From: Beaufortia kweichowensis
Lineage: Eukaryota > Chordata > Actinopteri > Cypriniformes > Gastromyzontidae
DNA length: 64,000 nt
NCBI GenBank assembly: GCA_019155185.1
Contig: CM032809.1
Span: 1,408,501 to 1,472,500, forward strand
Reading direction: 5' to 3'
Shown here: in pieces, positions 21,886-33,118 of the stretch
Layout: every line of letters begins with the position of its first letter
Numbering within the stretch: the first letter of the stretch is position 1
Program-made: the position numbers and the translations under genes
The notes under the pieces: generated by a model
What the model was told of the DNA's origin: nothing
Database searches by the model: none
Seen by the model: the letters and a program-made list of their open reading frames with translations, nothing else

Positions 21886-24759
21886 AGCAGAGTAGTAAAT
21901 TTTCATAAACAACAGATTTATAGTTTCTTCAGGGCAGAGGACAGAGGTGGGGGCTGGGGAAACAATGTTTGCTGCCAGGCGCCATTTTACAGGATTAACT
22001 CAGGACAGGACAGGTTTTTGCGCATTACGTTCTTATATGTTAAAAATACGTAGGACGTCATCCATTTTCTACCCGTTTAACACTAAAAGAAACACACACA
22101 AAAAACAGAAGATAAGTAGAAAAAACGCGTCCTATTAAATTAAATTAAAGACATAGCGCACAATTCTATTGACCTATTATTGTACCAATAAACGATAACA
22201 ATATTTACCGTTTAGGTTAAAGCAGTTTACTTATACACCTCTGTGATCAGACGCACACTATGGGCACTATAATCGAATTAATTTGAAGATAAACTGTATA
22301 ATTACATGTATGATTAAATTTTAATAATATTTTATTGAAGCCACAATAAATTATAGTACGATTAGTGTTCTTTGTGTCTAAAGTATAACTTTAGGTGTTA
22401 AGTTTATATGGTAATGTAAAAGTTGTTGTTGATAATAAAAGTGCCGTTGCCATCCGACGAATAAATGTGTTTACACAGTATATAGCAAATATTCACCAAT
22501 AGCCTGTGTATATAGCTTTGTATTGTTTTCTCTATCTGGCTCACTGTCAGTGTTATGCGGGTGTGCCTGCCCATCATACATTGTTCTTCTGTATTAACAT
22601 AAAAATGATAAATATAGATAACGGTCTGCCTCAATGAAGGCCAGTGGATTGTCATCTAGTGTAGTGCACGACGTAATATTCAACTATTGAAGGTCTTGAA
22701 GGTATTGAAGGTCTGCTCTGTTGTACAGGTTTTTGTAAATTGTATGCATGTCTAAAATCATGTAATAAATCTTTCAGTAGTTGCAAGAATATAATGCAAT
22801 CCTTCGTTGCAGTAGGCTATAAATCTTGCAAGCAGACACAAAGAGAAAAATCAATTATGTATCCAGATACGCATTGGAGAGTAATTAATTTATTACCTCA
22901 AAGCAAGGGCATTAAAACGTTTACGACTTAACACATGCTACATGAACAGCTGCATCGGCGGATTAATGTCTGCAATGGACACCAGATAGGCCTACACGAT
23001 GTCTCATACAATTAACGAGGGAAAGTAATACCTGGCGTTGTCATTGGAAGACTAACGAATTTAACAGAGGAGACTTCTAAGTCATTGCTAATTCCCATAA
23101 TATTTAACCCATTTCAGGTCTAAGTAACATTCTAGACACCGTCCTTTTCCTTTGCTAAAGCCAAAAGCTGAGGAAGAGAACTAGGTGCGCGATTCGTATG
23201 ACTTTCAAACAGTACAATTTAATACAAATTGTATACTTTTTTATACTTCTGAGTTGTTAAGCAAGAGTAATCGGTGTCGTGTTTTACTACGAAGTGTGAA
23301 ATACATGCCCATTACAACAGGAGCTCATATTAATACAGCTTGTGAAGTCACATGATCACGCTGCATAGACAGCCAATAATTAGCCTAATGCTGTAGAATT
23401 TTCATAAGCGTCCAAAGATATTAGCCTATATCAATCCCTTAAATCGATGCTAATGCTAAGGGTTATTTAACCAAATGCCCTATCGCTTATTTTGTATGTA
23501 AAGAGTTTTTTTGTAAAACGTGAATTCAGACTTTTTTTTCTATTTTTAGAAGATTTTAGTGGTTTACCACGGTAAAATAAAACTTTAGAAAATGCAAATA
23601 AAAATAGTAAAAGTAATTTGTTGTAATTGCTTAAAATAATTACTTGTATAATTAATAATTACTTATATTTAAAACAATACGTATATTTATTTTAATCAAT
23701 TTAACCGCAGAGAAGCATTGAGACGTTACAATAAAGTTAGAAAAACTTCATATTTTAACATCTAAACGACTTACCATGGTTGTCTTACAAAGAAAAATAA
23801 AACAAATGTATGAAAATTAATAATTGTAAATATTAATATTGTTTTATATACATTATTATCAATTGGAATACAATATATCAATAAGTAACTAAAAACAAAA
23901 GGTGTTTTTCTTATAAACGAATACGTTTATTGTAACATTTTGGTCTGGAAAAAAAGCAAGTTAAGAATATCATTACACGTGAAAGCGTATAAAATAAAAC
24001 AACATTGAACGTGTGTCTCTTTCTTGCGTCCAATTTAAACGCGGTGCGCTTCATAGCCTACTAAACTAAACACAAACTATTTAAAGTTAATCATTTTTGA
24101 GCACATAAATCAAGTAGTTATTAAAAGCAAAATAGTGAAAGTGTTCAAAAGGATTTTCATTTTCATTGTATACAAAAGGAGTAGAATCAACCAAAATTTA
24201 AAAACACGTGTTTCACAGAAGAAAGGCAGAGGGAAAATACAAAACGACCGGATTTTGTGTTAGACTTGGAGTATACTGTAATACTGTAAATAGTATGATT
24301 GTTTTAAACAATAAATTAATATTAATTAAGTTCACAAAATAAATATATTTAAACACACAATCAAAAAATAAGACGACAGTATATAAATTGGCATCATATA
24401 TTAATGATTTAGCTTCCATGTAAATAACTTTAGTTACATTTTTGAAAAATTTACTTCAAGATTAATATATTCAGACGAACGATTGAAGTAATAATTGCTG
24501 TAAACCTTTCAGTAGTTTGAACGAAGTAGTTTTTTTTTTACCAAACGAAGAACTACGGAGTATCATCAAGAAGGTTGTTGTAAAAACTATAACCATTTAA
24601 TACAATAAACTAATTTTTAAAACCACTAGCGCGCATGGAATCTACTAAGAAATGCAAAGCTTGTTGTTGCATACGCAAACAAACGCTACTCTGAACATTG
24701 CTCCAGTTATGAGGTTTTGCTGACATCAAGTGGTTTAACTGTATAACAACAATGCACGT

Positions 24760-24799
<40 letters not shown>

Positions 24800-24950
24800 G
24801 ATCTTAGCATAATTTGTTAGCTTCGTATGTTTATCTTAGCTTCGTATGTTAGACGAAATAGTTTGTATGAGTATGAACGAAACTTAAATGTTTTCTCGTG
24901 TCAATAACTGTTTTTGACAATAATTTCTGGTGACAGAAAGCAATCTGCAC
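21886..24950. other. hoxa5a-hoxa9a spacer, middle part
   Basis: This is AT-rich DNA without a recognisable gene. It contains a (TA)n tract at 24763-24796 and a short direct duplication just after it (TTAGCTTCGTATGTT, twice within 24819-24851). No coding or RNA gene signal was found. Confidence 0.5.
24763..24796. repeat. (TA)n microsatellite
   Basis: About 17 uninterrupted TA units. Confidence 0.9.
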
Positions 24951-24959
24951 AGAAGCCTC

Positions 24960-25330
24960 CATTTTACACTCTATCTGTGTGACTTGCAGGCCTGCACAAA
25001 GGGTGTTTTAGGGTGCCGTAGGGCGAAATGCAATCAAAGAGACCAATAAAACTAGATTGTTTCCGCTGGCTTTTTGTGCACACAGTCGACTCTCGCTAAA
25101 GGCAGGTGGGGGAATGAGAGGAAAACGTCTCCAAATGGGAACTGGGCCTCTGGAAACGGTCTAATTGTGTCTGGACGGTCATAAAGCCATTGAACGCGGA
25201 ATGCCAGACAGTGTTGCCGAGTCTACGATTCATGGCTCCGACGCAAAGCCTTTGAAGTTAAACCTCTTATGCAGTACCTATGCCTACCATCATCTCACGT
25301 CCACTAGACTATACTGAAGACCTTGTCAAA
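24960..25330. promoter_or_regulatory. GC-richer island, candidate conserved noncoding element
   Basis: A sharp rise in G+C within AT-rich DNA, with no open frame of interest. It contains GGTCATAAAGCCATTG (a CDX/posterior-Hox TTTATGAC site next to an inverted CCAAT-like word) at about 25178-25193 and GACCAATAAAACTAG near 25041. Such islands in Hox spacers are often conserved enhancers. Conservation could not be tested here. Confidence 0.35.
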
Positions 25331-25469
25331 TATCTATTTATATGTTTTAAGGTATGCATGTCTGAAACAGCCAGCATCTAACAAAGCAGTCCGGACCCCT
25401 CACCCTCATTACCAAATGTACCTTGTTATGAAAGCCAAGACGCAGGTCCGATCTTTTAATTCCATAGAT

Positions 25470-25690
25470 TCATGCACACATGGCGCATAATTTACTGGCC
25501 TCATCTGTCGAGGCTCATAACATTGTGTTGCGTTCTCTCGCCTCGCAGCGCTTTGCACCCCATAAACGGTTATAGCGGTAATTGTCTTTTATGGCAGTAT
25601 GCAGCTAACAACCTAATCTGCCAGACGGGTCTACGAGACTTTCCCCGAGTTCAAACTCGCCTTAGAACGCATTCCTCTGAACTGATTGCA
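25470..25690. promoter_or_regulatory. Candidate regulatory element with paired TTTATGG-type sites
   Basis: The segment holds CCCATAAACGG and, 20 bases later, CTTTTATGGCAG: two posterior-Hox/CDX-type sites in opposite orientation, in moderately GC-rich sequence about 1.3 kb downstream of the hoxa9a stop codon. The evidence is motif content and base composition only. Confidence 0.3.
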
Positions 25691-26992
25691 GATCTTTGAA
25701 AAACTTAAATGCTGATTTATGTAAAATACGTATGTGCGTGTGTATGAGATTTAATGGGGAAAACGGGTGACAATATTATTGACCTGCAAAGAGAACCACT
25801 TACATTTGCTTCTGATTACGGAAATTTGTACGTTTTTAACAAAAAACAAAGAGGTCCATTTTCCTAATCTGTTAAGAAAACTAGGATCATCTTTACTAAT
25901 ATTTTCTTTATATTACCCTTTAAAAAAAACAAGAAATTAAATAAAAAACATATAAACAACTACAAAGACCATCTTTCCCAATTAGTAAAAAATAGCATAA
26001 CCTTCCTGATTCATTTTCATTTATGTTTAGTCATTATTCTTTCATCAAAACCAGCAAAGCAAAATCTTAAAAAAACGAAACAAAATAAGAAAAAACCTTT
26101 AGATAAGCAAAAGAAAGGTATTAAAATGTCCTTCTACGTCTTTTTTTTTTTTTTTTTTAAATGTCACAATGACTACAAAATGTCGTGGAAAATTGTTTGA
26201 AGATATGATTTGCTTTTATTATTTAATAAATAAATCACAAATTACATCTGAGAAGTTTCATAGTAATCAAAACAAATTAATTGCGGTCAGCAGACCATGA
26301 GGTATTTGTAAAGTTGCCTACAGTGCTTATTTATCTACAGTTCAACATCTATTTTAACTGTCCCTTTTCACAGACATCACTCAGTGCCGCTGTATCGGCT
26401 GATACGGCGTGAAAATGATGGTTAATAAAAAACATATAGGTAGTGGAGGGACTATAGGTAGTGATATTTTTCGAAATGTGTTAGACTATTTGTCATTATT
26501 GTTATAATATATTTGTTAGATTTTATGTCATCCTTGTCAGTACAAAACAAATCAGAGGGCCATGACCTCATAAACTACTAAGTGTATATAAACCAAACTT
26601 TATATAAACCAGGGCTCGATCCTCTCCACTAAAAATAATAATAAAACAGCTACAGAACATAAGAAAACTATTAATAAGACGCCCGAAATACACATTGGTA
26701 AACTAAGCTACAATCGAAGTGGAATAGCACACATAGCTCCGATATTCAGTCATTAATAAAATTGGGCCCAACTGAAATACAGAACTGCAAAGAATGCTGT
26801 GAATTACCGACTATTCAAATCATTAACCACATATGACAAACAATTATCCTAATCCAACGACTAGACCTGGCATGCTTTCAAGACAATTATGGTTCTTTTA
26901 AAGGAATGACACAAGTACCTAATGTAAAATCCCAACAACATAATTTCATCAAATGGATGAATCGTTCCTCATCCTCACCTACACAAAGTTCT

Positions 26993-27962
26993 TTACTCTC
27001 TGTCGTCCTTCGTTCCGTCCTTGTTTAATTTTTTCATCTTCATCCTGCGGTTTTGGAACCAAATTTTGACCTGTCTCTCCGTAAGGTTCAGGAGACGGGC
27101 GACCTCGTACCTGCGGTCGCGCGTGAGGTATGTGTTAAATAAAAACTCTTTCTCCAGCTCGAGGATCTGATGCTTAGTATAAGGGCAGCGTTTTTTACGC
27201 GAGGAGCTCGCGTGAAGCCAGTTGGACACGGGGTTGTCTGAGAAAAGGTAGAGGGAAAGGTGGAGGGTTCCAAATCATAATCGAGTACTTAAGTTTTATT
27301 ACAAGAACCTATATCTTAAATCCAGACCAGTGAATAAATCAAAGTTACTCAAACAAAAACCTCATAACACCATTCTCAAATCACGGCTAAAACAAGAATC
27401 TAATAGCAATATTTTTAGCTATGCTTCCCAACAACTGGAGAACCTTACCTGGATCAACGACCGGCTTCTCTTCGATCTCGCCCTCTCCTTCTGCAGTCCG
27501 GCCAGATTCTGTCTCGGTAGAACATCCGCCGTTAGTGAAGTTCCCAGTAGAGAGCACAGCATGTGAATTGGCCTGTGCGCCATCATAACTTGTTCTGTGT
27601 GCATCAGATTTGGTAAGATAGTTATGATGGACCGCCGAGGGCTCAGTGAGAGGCAGTCCACATGCCGAGTCCAACAGCCAAGACTGCAAGTAATCCCCAG
27701 CTACAGGAGGCTGCGCATGCGGCTGATACACTGGTGGCACACCACTGGAAAAATGCGTTGGGATGTGTCCCCAACCTGAGCCACCATACACAGGTTGCTT
27801 TGCTGGGAATGTGCAAGGACCGAGCTCTGTGTGGTCTGTGGGTAGAACAGTGGGCCTGGTGTGCGGGATAAGCGCTGAGCCTGAGGAGAAACGGGTCTCC
27901 TCGTTCTCCGGTATAATAAGAGAGTCAACGTAGTATCCTGTCAGAGCGCCGGATGTCGACAT
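26993..27962 (-). CDS. hoxa9a: Homeobox protein Hox-A9a
   Basis: This is a group-9 posterior (Abd-B class) Hox transcription factor. Exon 1 runs 27962-27449 (donor CCAG|GTAAGG) and exon 2 runs 27237-26993 (acceptor TTCTCAG), with a short 211-bp phase-1 intron. The product is 252 residues. It starts MSTSGALTGYYVDSLI, the conserved Hox9 N-terminus. The junction reads VVDPDNPVSNWLHASSSRKK, where W178 of the NWLH motif replaces YPWM as the PBX contact. The homeodomain is at about 184-243, with YLTRDRRYEVARLLNLTERQ typical of Hox9 and the helix KIWFQNRRMKMKKLN. It ends KDGTKDDRE. A likely AATAAA on the coding strand is at 26215-26220, giving a 3'UTR near 780 bases. Confidence 0.97.
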
Positions 27963-28145
27963 GGCGGGGACGCACTCTCATGCACACACACACATAAAAA
28001 CACTAACACACACATACAGTAACACGCTCACAAAATAACAATCTGTGGAAATGGAGAGGCAACCCCCTCACAAAGCTCCCGTCAGCTAATAAGTTAAGAG
28101 CAGAGTGCCATTTGATTGGATGGGGTGCACACGTGACCATGGAAG
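27963..28145 (-). promoter_or_regulatory. hoxa9a promoter region
   Basis: On the minus strand ATGGTCACGTGTGCACC (CACGTG at 28130-28135) is followed by CATCCAATCAAATGG (CCAAT box), about 150-170 bases before the start codon. A CA/TG-rich stretch just upstream of the ATG probably lies in the 5'UTR. Confidence 0.5.
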
Positions 28146-28289
28146 AGGACAATAAAAGAATAAATCAATGGAAACGCTGTATAAAAATGGCTCGGCTCTA
28201 ATTATGCCGTTCTTTACTGTAACTACAATTGTCAAATGTGAAACGATGAAGGATTCTTGTACATGATTTCTAAAAAGTAACTGATATCT

Positions 28290-28291
28290 GA

Positions 28292-28327
<36 letters not shown>
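28290..28327. repeat. (GAAA)n microsatellite
   Basis: About nine GAAA units, a few hundred bases upstream of hoxa9a. Confidence 0.9.
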
Positions 28328-29680
28328 GATTGATACATGTTTTCAAATTAGCATAATTAGAGCCGAAGACCGTTATAATACAACCGTTCTGCAGAAAAAT
28401 ATAGCATTAGAAAGCAAATGTTGCTTTATAAAATAATCTAACCACACTATTGTCTGAAATAGGATTTGAGAAGGATTAGTTTCATTGTTGTAGGAATGGT
28501 TTGAACTGTGAAAACGTAGCTAGGTGTGTTTGCGATTTTATCTTTAAATGTGTAATCATGAAATTAAAGTAAAAAAGAGATTTGTTCATTTCATTAATTC
28601 ACTTTACTTTGTGTCATTGGGATTTCTTTCTCTTTAATTCCAAAATATGTAATTTCCCTTTTTTTCTTTAATTCCGTGAATGATATTATTCTATTGTAAA
28701 GATGGACCGAACGTTTGAAAGACTAGGGGCAAATTATTGTTTTATCTGCACGATTGTTTTATCTTACACGATTGTTTTAATCTTTGTTTACTGTTTATTT
28801 GTTTCACAATATGGGTAACGTTTAATACAACATGGACGTTGCAGTTTAAAAAACTTATCTGTGCAAATAAATGTCTTAACTATCACAAATTATGGTTATA
28901 AAACTAATAGATTGAATAATAGGTTGAAATGACCTATTTATTTTAATATGTTTAACTGCTTTAATGAAAGGACAAAAATATTTTTATTGAAAATATAAAC
29001 ACTACCTCCACAAACTATAGAACGTTCGAAACGGTGGTAGAAATAAATAATATTACAACAGTTATATTTTCTTCTAATTTTTTACCAATGTAGGAACTAA
29101 TGTAACAATTATTGTTAAATGAAAGACTATTTTAAAGTATTGTGTAGATATAAATGTTATACCAACACGCAATATTTAATGTTTTTCCGAAACACACAAA
29201 ACAAATTAATGTTAGCCTGTTTTTCAAGAGTCGTGGTTACAAAATAATTTAATGGAATAATTGTAGGATTTAAAAAAAATCTATAAATTAGTCTTTATTT
29301 GAAATTATAAAAAGAGAAAAAAACAACCTATATTTTATAACTATAAAAATAGGTCTAATGTGCTCAGCAAGTGAGTATCATGCCACAATGAAAATAGGCT
29401 ATATTCTTGCAATAAAAAAATTAATAACTAATTATATGTGAAAGAGTACTCCTCCTGTACGTCTTTTTGGTAATCATTAGGGATCCTGTGTAAATAAATA
29501 AACAGATAAATAAACTATTTTTATATAAAAAATGTAAAGATTAATACAACAACATAAAAAATAAATTCATGAAAACATTTTTTATTAGATGTTCACACTG
29601 CTGAGTGTTCCACTAGTAATTACCAAAAGGACATGCAGGAGGATTTTACTCTTTTACAGCAGGAAATGCCACTAGTTCTC
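28328..29680. other. hoxa9a-mir-196 spacer
   Basis: Very AT-rich. No gene or element recognised. Confidence 0.5.
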
Positions 29681-29689
29681 AAGAAAGAA

Positions 29690-29960
29690 GAAAGAGAAAA
29701 GAGACGGAAACAGCATGGCCCTTTGAGGCAGTAAACGGCACAGGGGTGTTTGTTAACACAACCGAGTTAGCACAACCACAATGCCTTTTAGGTACAGATA
29801 AATTCCCTTTGGTTGTGCCGCAGTGCCACCATAAAGCCAATCTTTTGTGTTTAGCCACCTAAGGCGCTAAACTGCAGGATGCTGGGTCTTTTGAGCTCAT
29901 TGGCGCGCCACTGAGGTCGCTGTTGCCCACAGCCCCCGAGACTCGGTTTCGGCTTGGTGG
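29690..29960. promoter_or_regulatory. GC-richer element upstream of hoxa9a, about 270 bases downstream of mir-196
   Basis: Base composition rises sharply. The segment includes GCCACCATAAAGCCAATC (TTTATGG site next to a CCAAT box) at about 29825-29842 and GAGCTCATTGGCGCGCCACTG near 29895. It may be a conserved enhancer or part of the mir-196 host transcript. The evidence is composition and motifs only. Confidence 0.35.
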
Positions 29961-30225
29961 ACGTAACCTAGGCCTTGTCATGTACTACTGTCTGAATTGA
30001 GTTCGAGCACTAATCAACGTCTAGCTTAAGCACCGTTTACCATCAAAGCAATCTGCAAATTAAACAACTTTAAAAAGGGTTGTGCCCAAACAAATACGAG
30101 TTGCATTTTGAACAAATGAAACGGAATTAAGGCTGTAAAATGTATTGTAGTAGCCTAATCGAAAATCGTTTCGATGCCAATATATGGTGCAAAAATATCG
30201 TAGGTTAAAGAGGAATAAAACTGGG

Positions 30226-30295
30226 GTAATTAAGACAGTTTCGTGTTGCAGAGTTTAACTATACAATCCCAACAACATGAAACTACCTAAACCAC
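30226..30295 (-). ncRNA. mir196: microRNA precursor mir-196
   Basis: The minus strand at 30289-30268 is a full 22-base match to the miR-196a sequence (begins UAGGUAGUUUCAUGUUG). The precursor folds: GUUUCAUGUUG of the 5' arm pairs with CAACACGAAAC of the 3' arm at 10 of 11 positions. Pairing continues outward through UAGGUA/UGUCUUA, and the loop is about 17 bases. The strand and the position between hoxa9a and the hoxa10a remnant are those of mir-196 in other vertebrate Hox clusters. miR-196 silences Hox mRNAs, notably Hoxb8, and helps sharpen posterior Hox boundaries. Mammalian HOXA carries the miR-196b variant (UUUCCUG), whereas this copy has the 196a-type CAUG centre. Confidence 0.95.
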
Positions 30296-31142
30296 TCGAC
30301 AGTCTGCTTCAAATCGTCACATAACTTAAGGTATCTAAACAAACCTTACTGCCATCCTTAATGCATTTTCTACAGAATAGCGTATCATTGTTTTCATAAC
30401 ATCTGCGTGTCTAAATGTCACCCCCAAGTCAACCAATTCCAACAAAAAAAAAAAGATTACCTTACCTGCGTTAATTTTATTATAACGGCTCAACAAAACG
30501 GACTTTTCCATTGCCTGAAATCCTTGTGTTGTTATTCCTGCCTCTATCGAGTCTGTACTGAGGGTAGTCAGTCTGAAAAGCCACTAGCCTCATAAAGTAA
30601 CCAGCAATAAAACGTCACAAAGCGGAGTAAACTCGCTATAATACTACGATACCCATACATGTTGCGGTCCTTTTCTGATATATAATTATAACATTTCAGA
30701 TTTAATAGAAAATGTGAAACAACAATGACAAACACTCCAGAATGTCCTAGAATGTAATATGTATCTTTAAAGAAATGTACAGAATCTTTAACGTTCAAAT
30801 AAATACATATAGGCAAAATACAAACATTAAAAAAGCACCATTATATGGCTGTACACATACAGACGCACATTCGCCACAGCAGAACTCTAAAGTGAATGTT
30901 TTATCTTTTTTGTCGTGCAGGCCTTCTCTAAGGCAGATCTATTAATCTTTATGTTTACATTGTTTCTATATAGCACAATGTCAGGGTATTTAGAGCATTA
31001 TATTGGATGTATTATAGCTAGGGCTATTTAAATAAAAGTTACTTACATCCCATATGTTCGTAAAAGAACCAAATCTGGATTAAACAAGGACATATATGTA
31101 AATGCAACTGACGAATAATCTCAGAAATATAATCACGTGCGC

Positions 31143-31359
31143 TTTTTTGTCAAATTTTGTCATTATGTTTAGAATTTTGGTCATGACTTGCCTGTTGATC
31201 AACTGCAGAAATACGTCTGATTTCTAGGCGGCGCTCCTGAGTCAAGTACATTTTGAAGAGGACCTCCTCCCAGCCTTTGAGGTTTGGTGTTTGCGGTAAT
31301 GACAGTGCTTCTTCCGGTAGCCCCAGCCAATAGCCAGTTTGCTGACCACTCCATGTCTT
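31143..31359 (-). pseudogene. hoxa10a: hoxa10a pseudogene, exon 2 (homeobox) remnant
   Basis: The Hox10 homeobox is readable in pieces in different frames on the minus strand. After an intact acceptor (TCTTACAG, exon from 31359) come SANWL in one frame, YRKKHCHYRKHQT in a second and LFKMYLTQERRLEI in a third, then LQLINRQVMTKILNIMTK after another shift. Compared with the Hox10 family the third helix has lost WFQNRR, so DNA binding is gone even without the frameshifts. At least three frameshifts are needed to follow the alignment. Position between hoxa9a/mir-196 and hoxa11a confirms identity. A hoxa10a pseudogene is known in zebrafish. No clear exon 1 was found; a donor-like CTAAG/GTGAGA at 31858 may mark its end. 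Confidence 0.9.
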
Positions 31360-33032
31360 CTGTAAGATACATGCATTGTAAAAGCACAGACTGGTACAAT
31401 GTTGTTTTGTGGTCTGCACATTAAAGCACGATGTTCAAACATTGAACAGCAGAAAATAAATATATTAAAGAAATTTGTGAAGACAAATTTTAAAGATTAA
31501 ATATTTCTTTATTGTTTGTGCAGACCTAGTTTTGTTTACAATTTTTAAATAAATTTTTTATTCATTTTAGAATGAATGTGGAATGTCCGGCATTATTTAA
31601 TACTTGTTTAGTCAAAACAAAAAACTTTTGGAGCTATGCTATGCACATGCTATCCATATGCAGTATAACATGTTTGGCAATGTTTTCTTGTCCACTTTCT
31701 GAAATGTTATATTAATCATTTAGTTTTGCATTTTGCATGTGCTGCAGTTTGCAAAGTAACTACACAGCATGCATGTAAATCAATTAACTAAATTAAACAA
31801 TAATAAATGAAACAAAAGATTAACACACAAGATCTTTGACACAGGCTGGTTGTCTCACCTTAGCCACAGTTCACTGAGTTTCTCCTTGCCATGCTCTGTA
31901 GGCCGGAAGTATGATGTTATTTAACTAAGAACTTTTGGTTCCAGAAATTGTCTGTGCTTGCTGGGTAAATAACTTTTTGCCACCAGCTGAAGGGTTTCAT
32001 CTTGTTCTCTTAATAATGATATTCGAGACAAGAGAGTGCAAATGAGTAAACATTGCACTGCTAGACATCACAAGGCCCTCAATGATACTTTGTGATCAAG
32101 TTTTTGATCCTAGAGCAAAGATGACACATGCCAGGCACATCTCATGAATCATAATCCTCTGTGCACTTCAGTGCACTTCCGCAACTCGAACAGACAAAAT
32201 ACGTCCTGCCTCAAATATTAACCATGTGACACGAGCTCGCTGACTGTATAACGCCATTACAGAGAAGAGTTGTGGCCATAGTGAACCAGCAAACTTATTG
32301 GTGGTCATTTCCCTTGTTCAACACGCTCACTGTGTTGAGGTTCAGTGCACACATGTACCAGTAGGAGCACAGAAACCCAACGAACCACACCTCCTCCATC
32401 TCTGCGTCACCTTTACGGTAGCAGCAACTGGACTGTTGTAGTATTCGCCATTTTATACTCGTGAACAAAAAACAACAACGCATGCTCTGGACACACACGA
32501 GCTAAAATCTGTGTGCTTACGAAAAACTAAAGTTAGCCACAAACTAGCTATTTTGTGATACACGGTTGAAAATGTGCGTTCCTTTGAGGTGACGAAAAAC
32601 ACACACACACACAAAGGTTTAGCGATGGGTAATAGTATAGAATGCAACAACAAAATATAACGTATACATATAAATTATAAATATAAAATATAAATATTTT
32701 TATACATATATTGGATATATTGGACAAAATAAATTTTTTGGTTCCTTTTAAATTCCTTTAAACATTCGTATACTAAAATAAAATGAATCAAGAATGACAA
32801 CTCATTACTAACTCAATTTCACGCTTATCGAATGACACGAGGTTTCTTAAACTTTGTTGCATACAGTTTAAAAACAGACACGATTTTTTTTTAAATTAAG
32901 ATTTGTATTTTTTTATAATAATATAGAATAGAAGAGAATTTAGTGTGTGGTAAATAAAAAAGGCAATATATATTTTTCTCTTAATCTCTCTTCAAGCTTT
33001 TTCCTTGATAAAGTGATCTAACCCTTTAACTA

Positions 33033-33118
<86 letters not shown>

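Noticed and set aside
23760..23790. ACAACCATG followed by GTAAGT on the minus strand
   Set aside because: A strong donor, but the upstream sequence gives no open exon of reasonable size, only a 9-base exon after the nearest AG, and no promoter signature.
26931..26944. 14-base match between the hoxa9a 3'UTR strand and the mir-196 precursor
   Set aside because: It is in the same sense as the microRNA, so it is not a target site, and 14-base coincidences are expected in a 64-kb AT-rich window.
31858..32080. Possible hoxa10a exon 1 remnants: a CTAAG/GTGAGA donor at 31858 and an MSSS-starting frame near 32065
   Set aside because: Similarity to Hox10 N-termini is too weak to separate from chance. 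Only the homeobox remnant is called.
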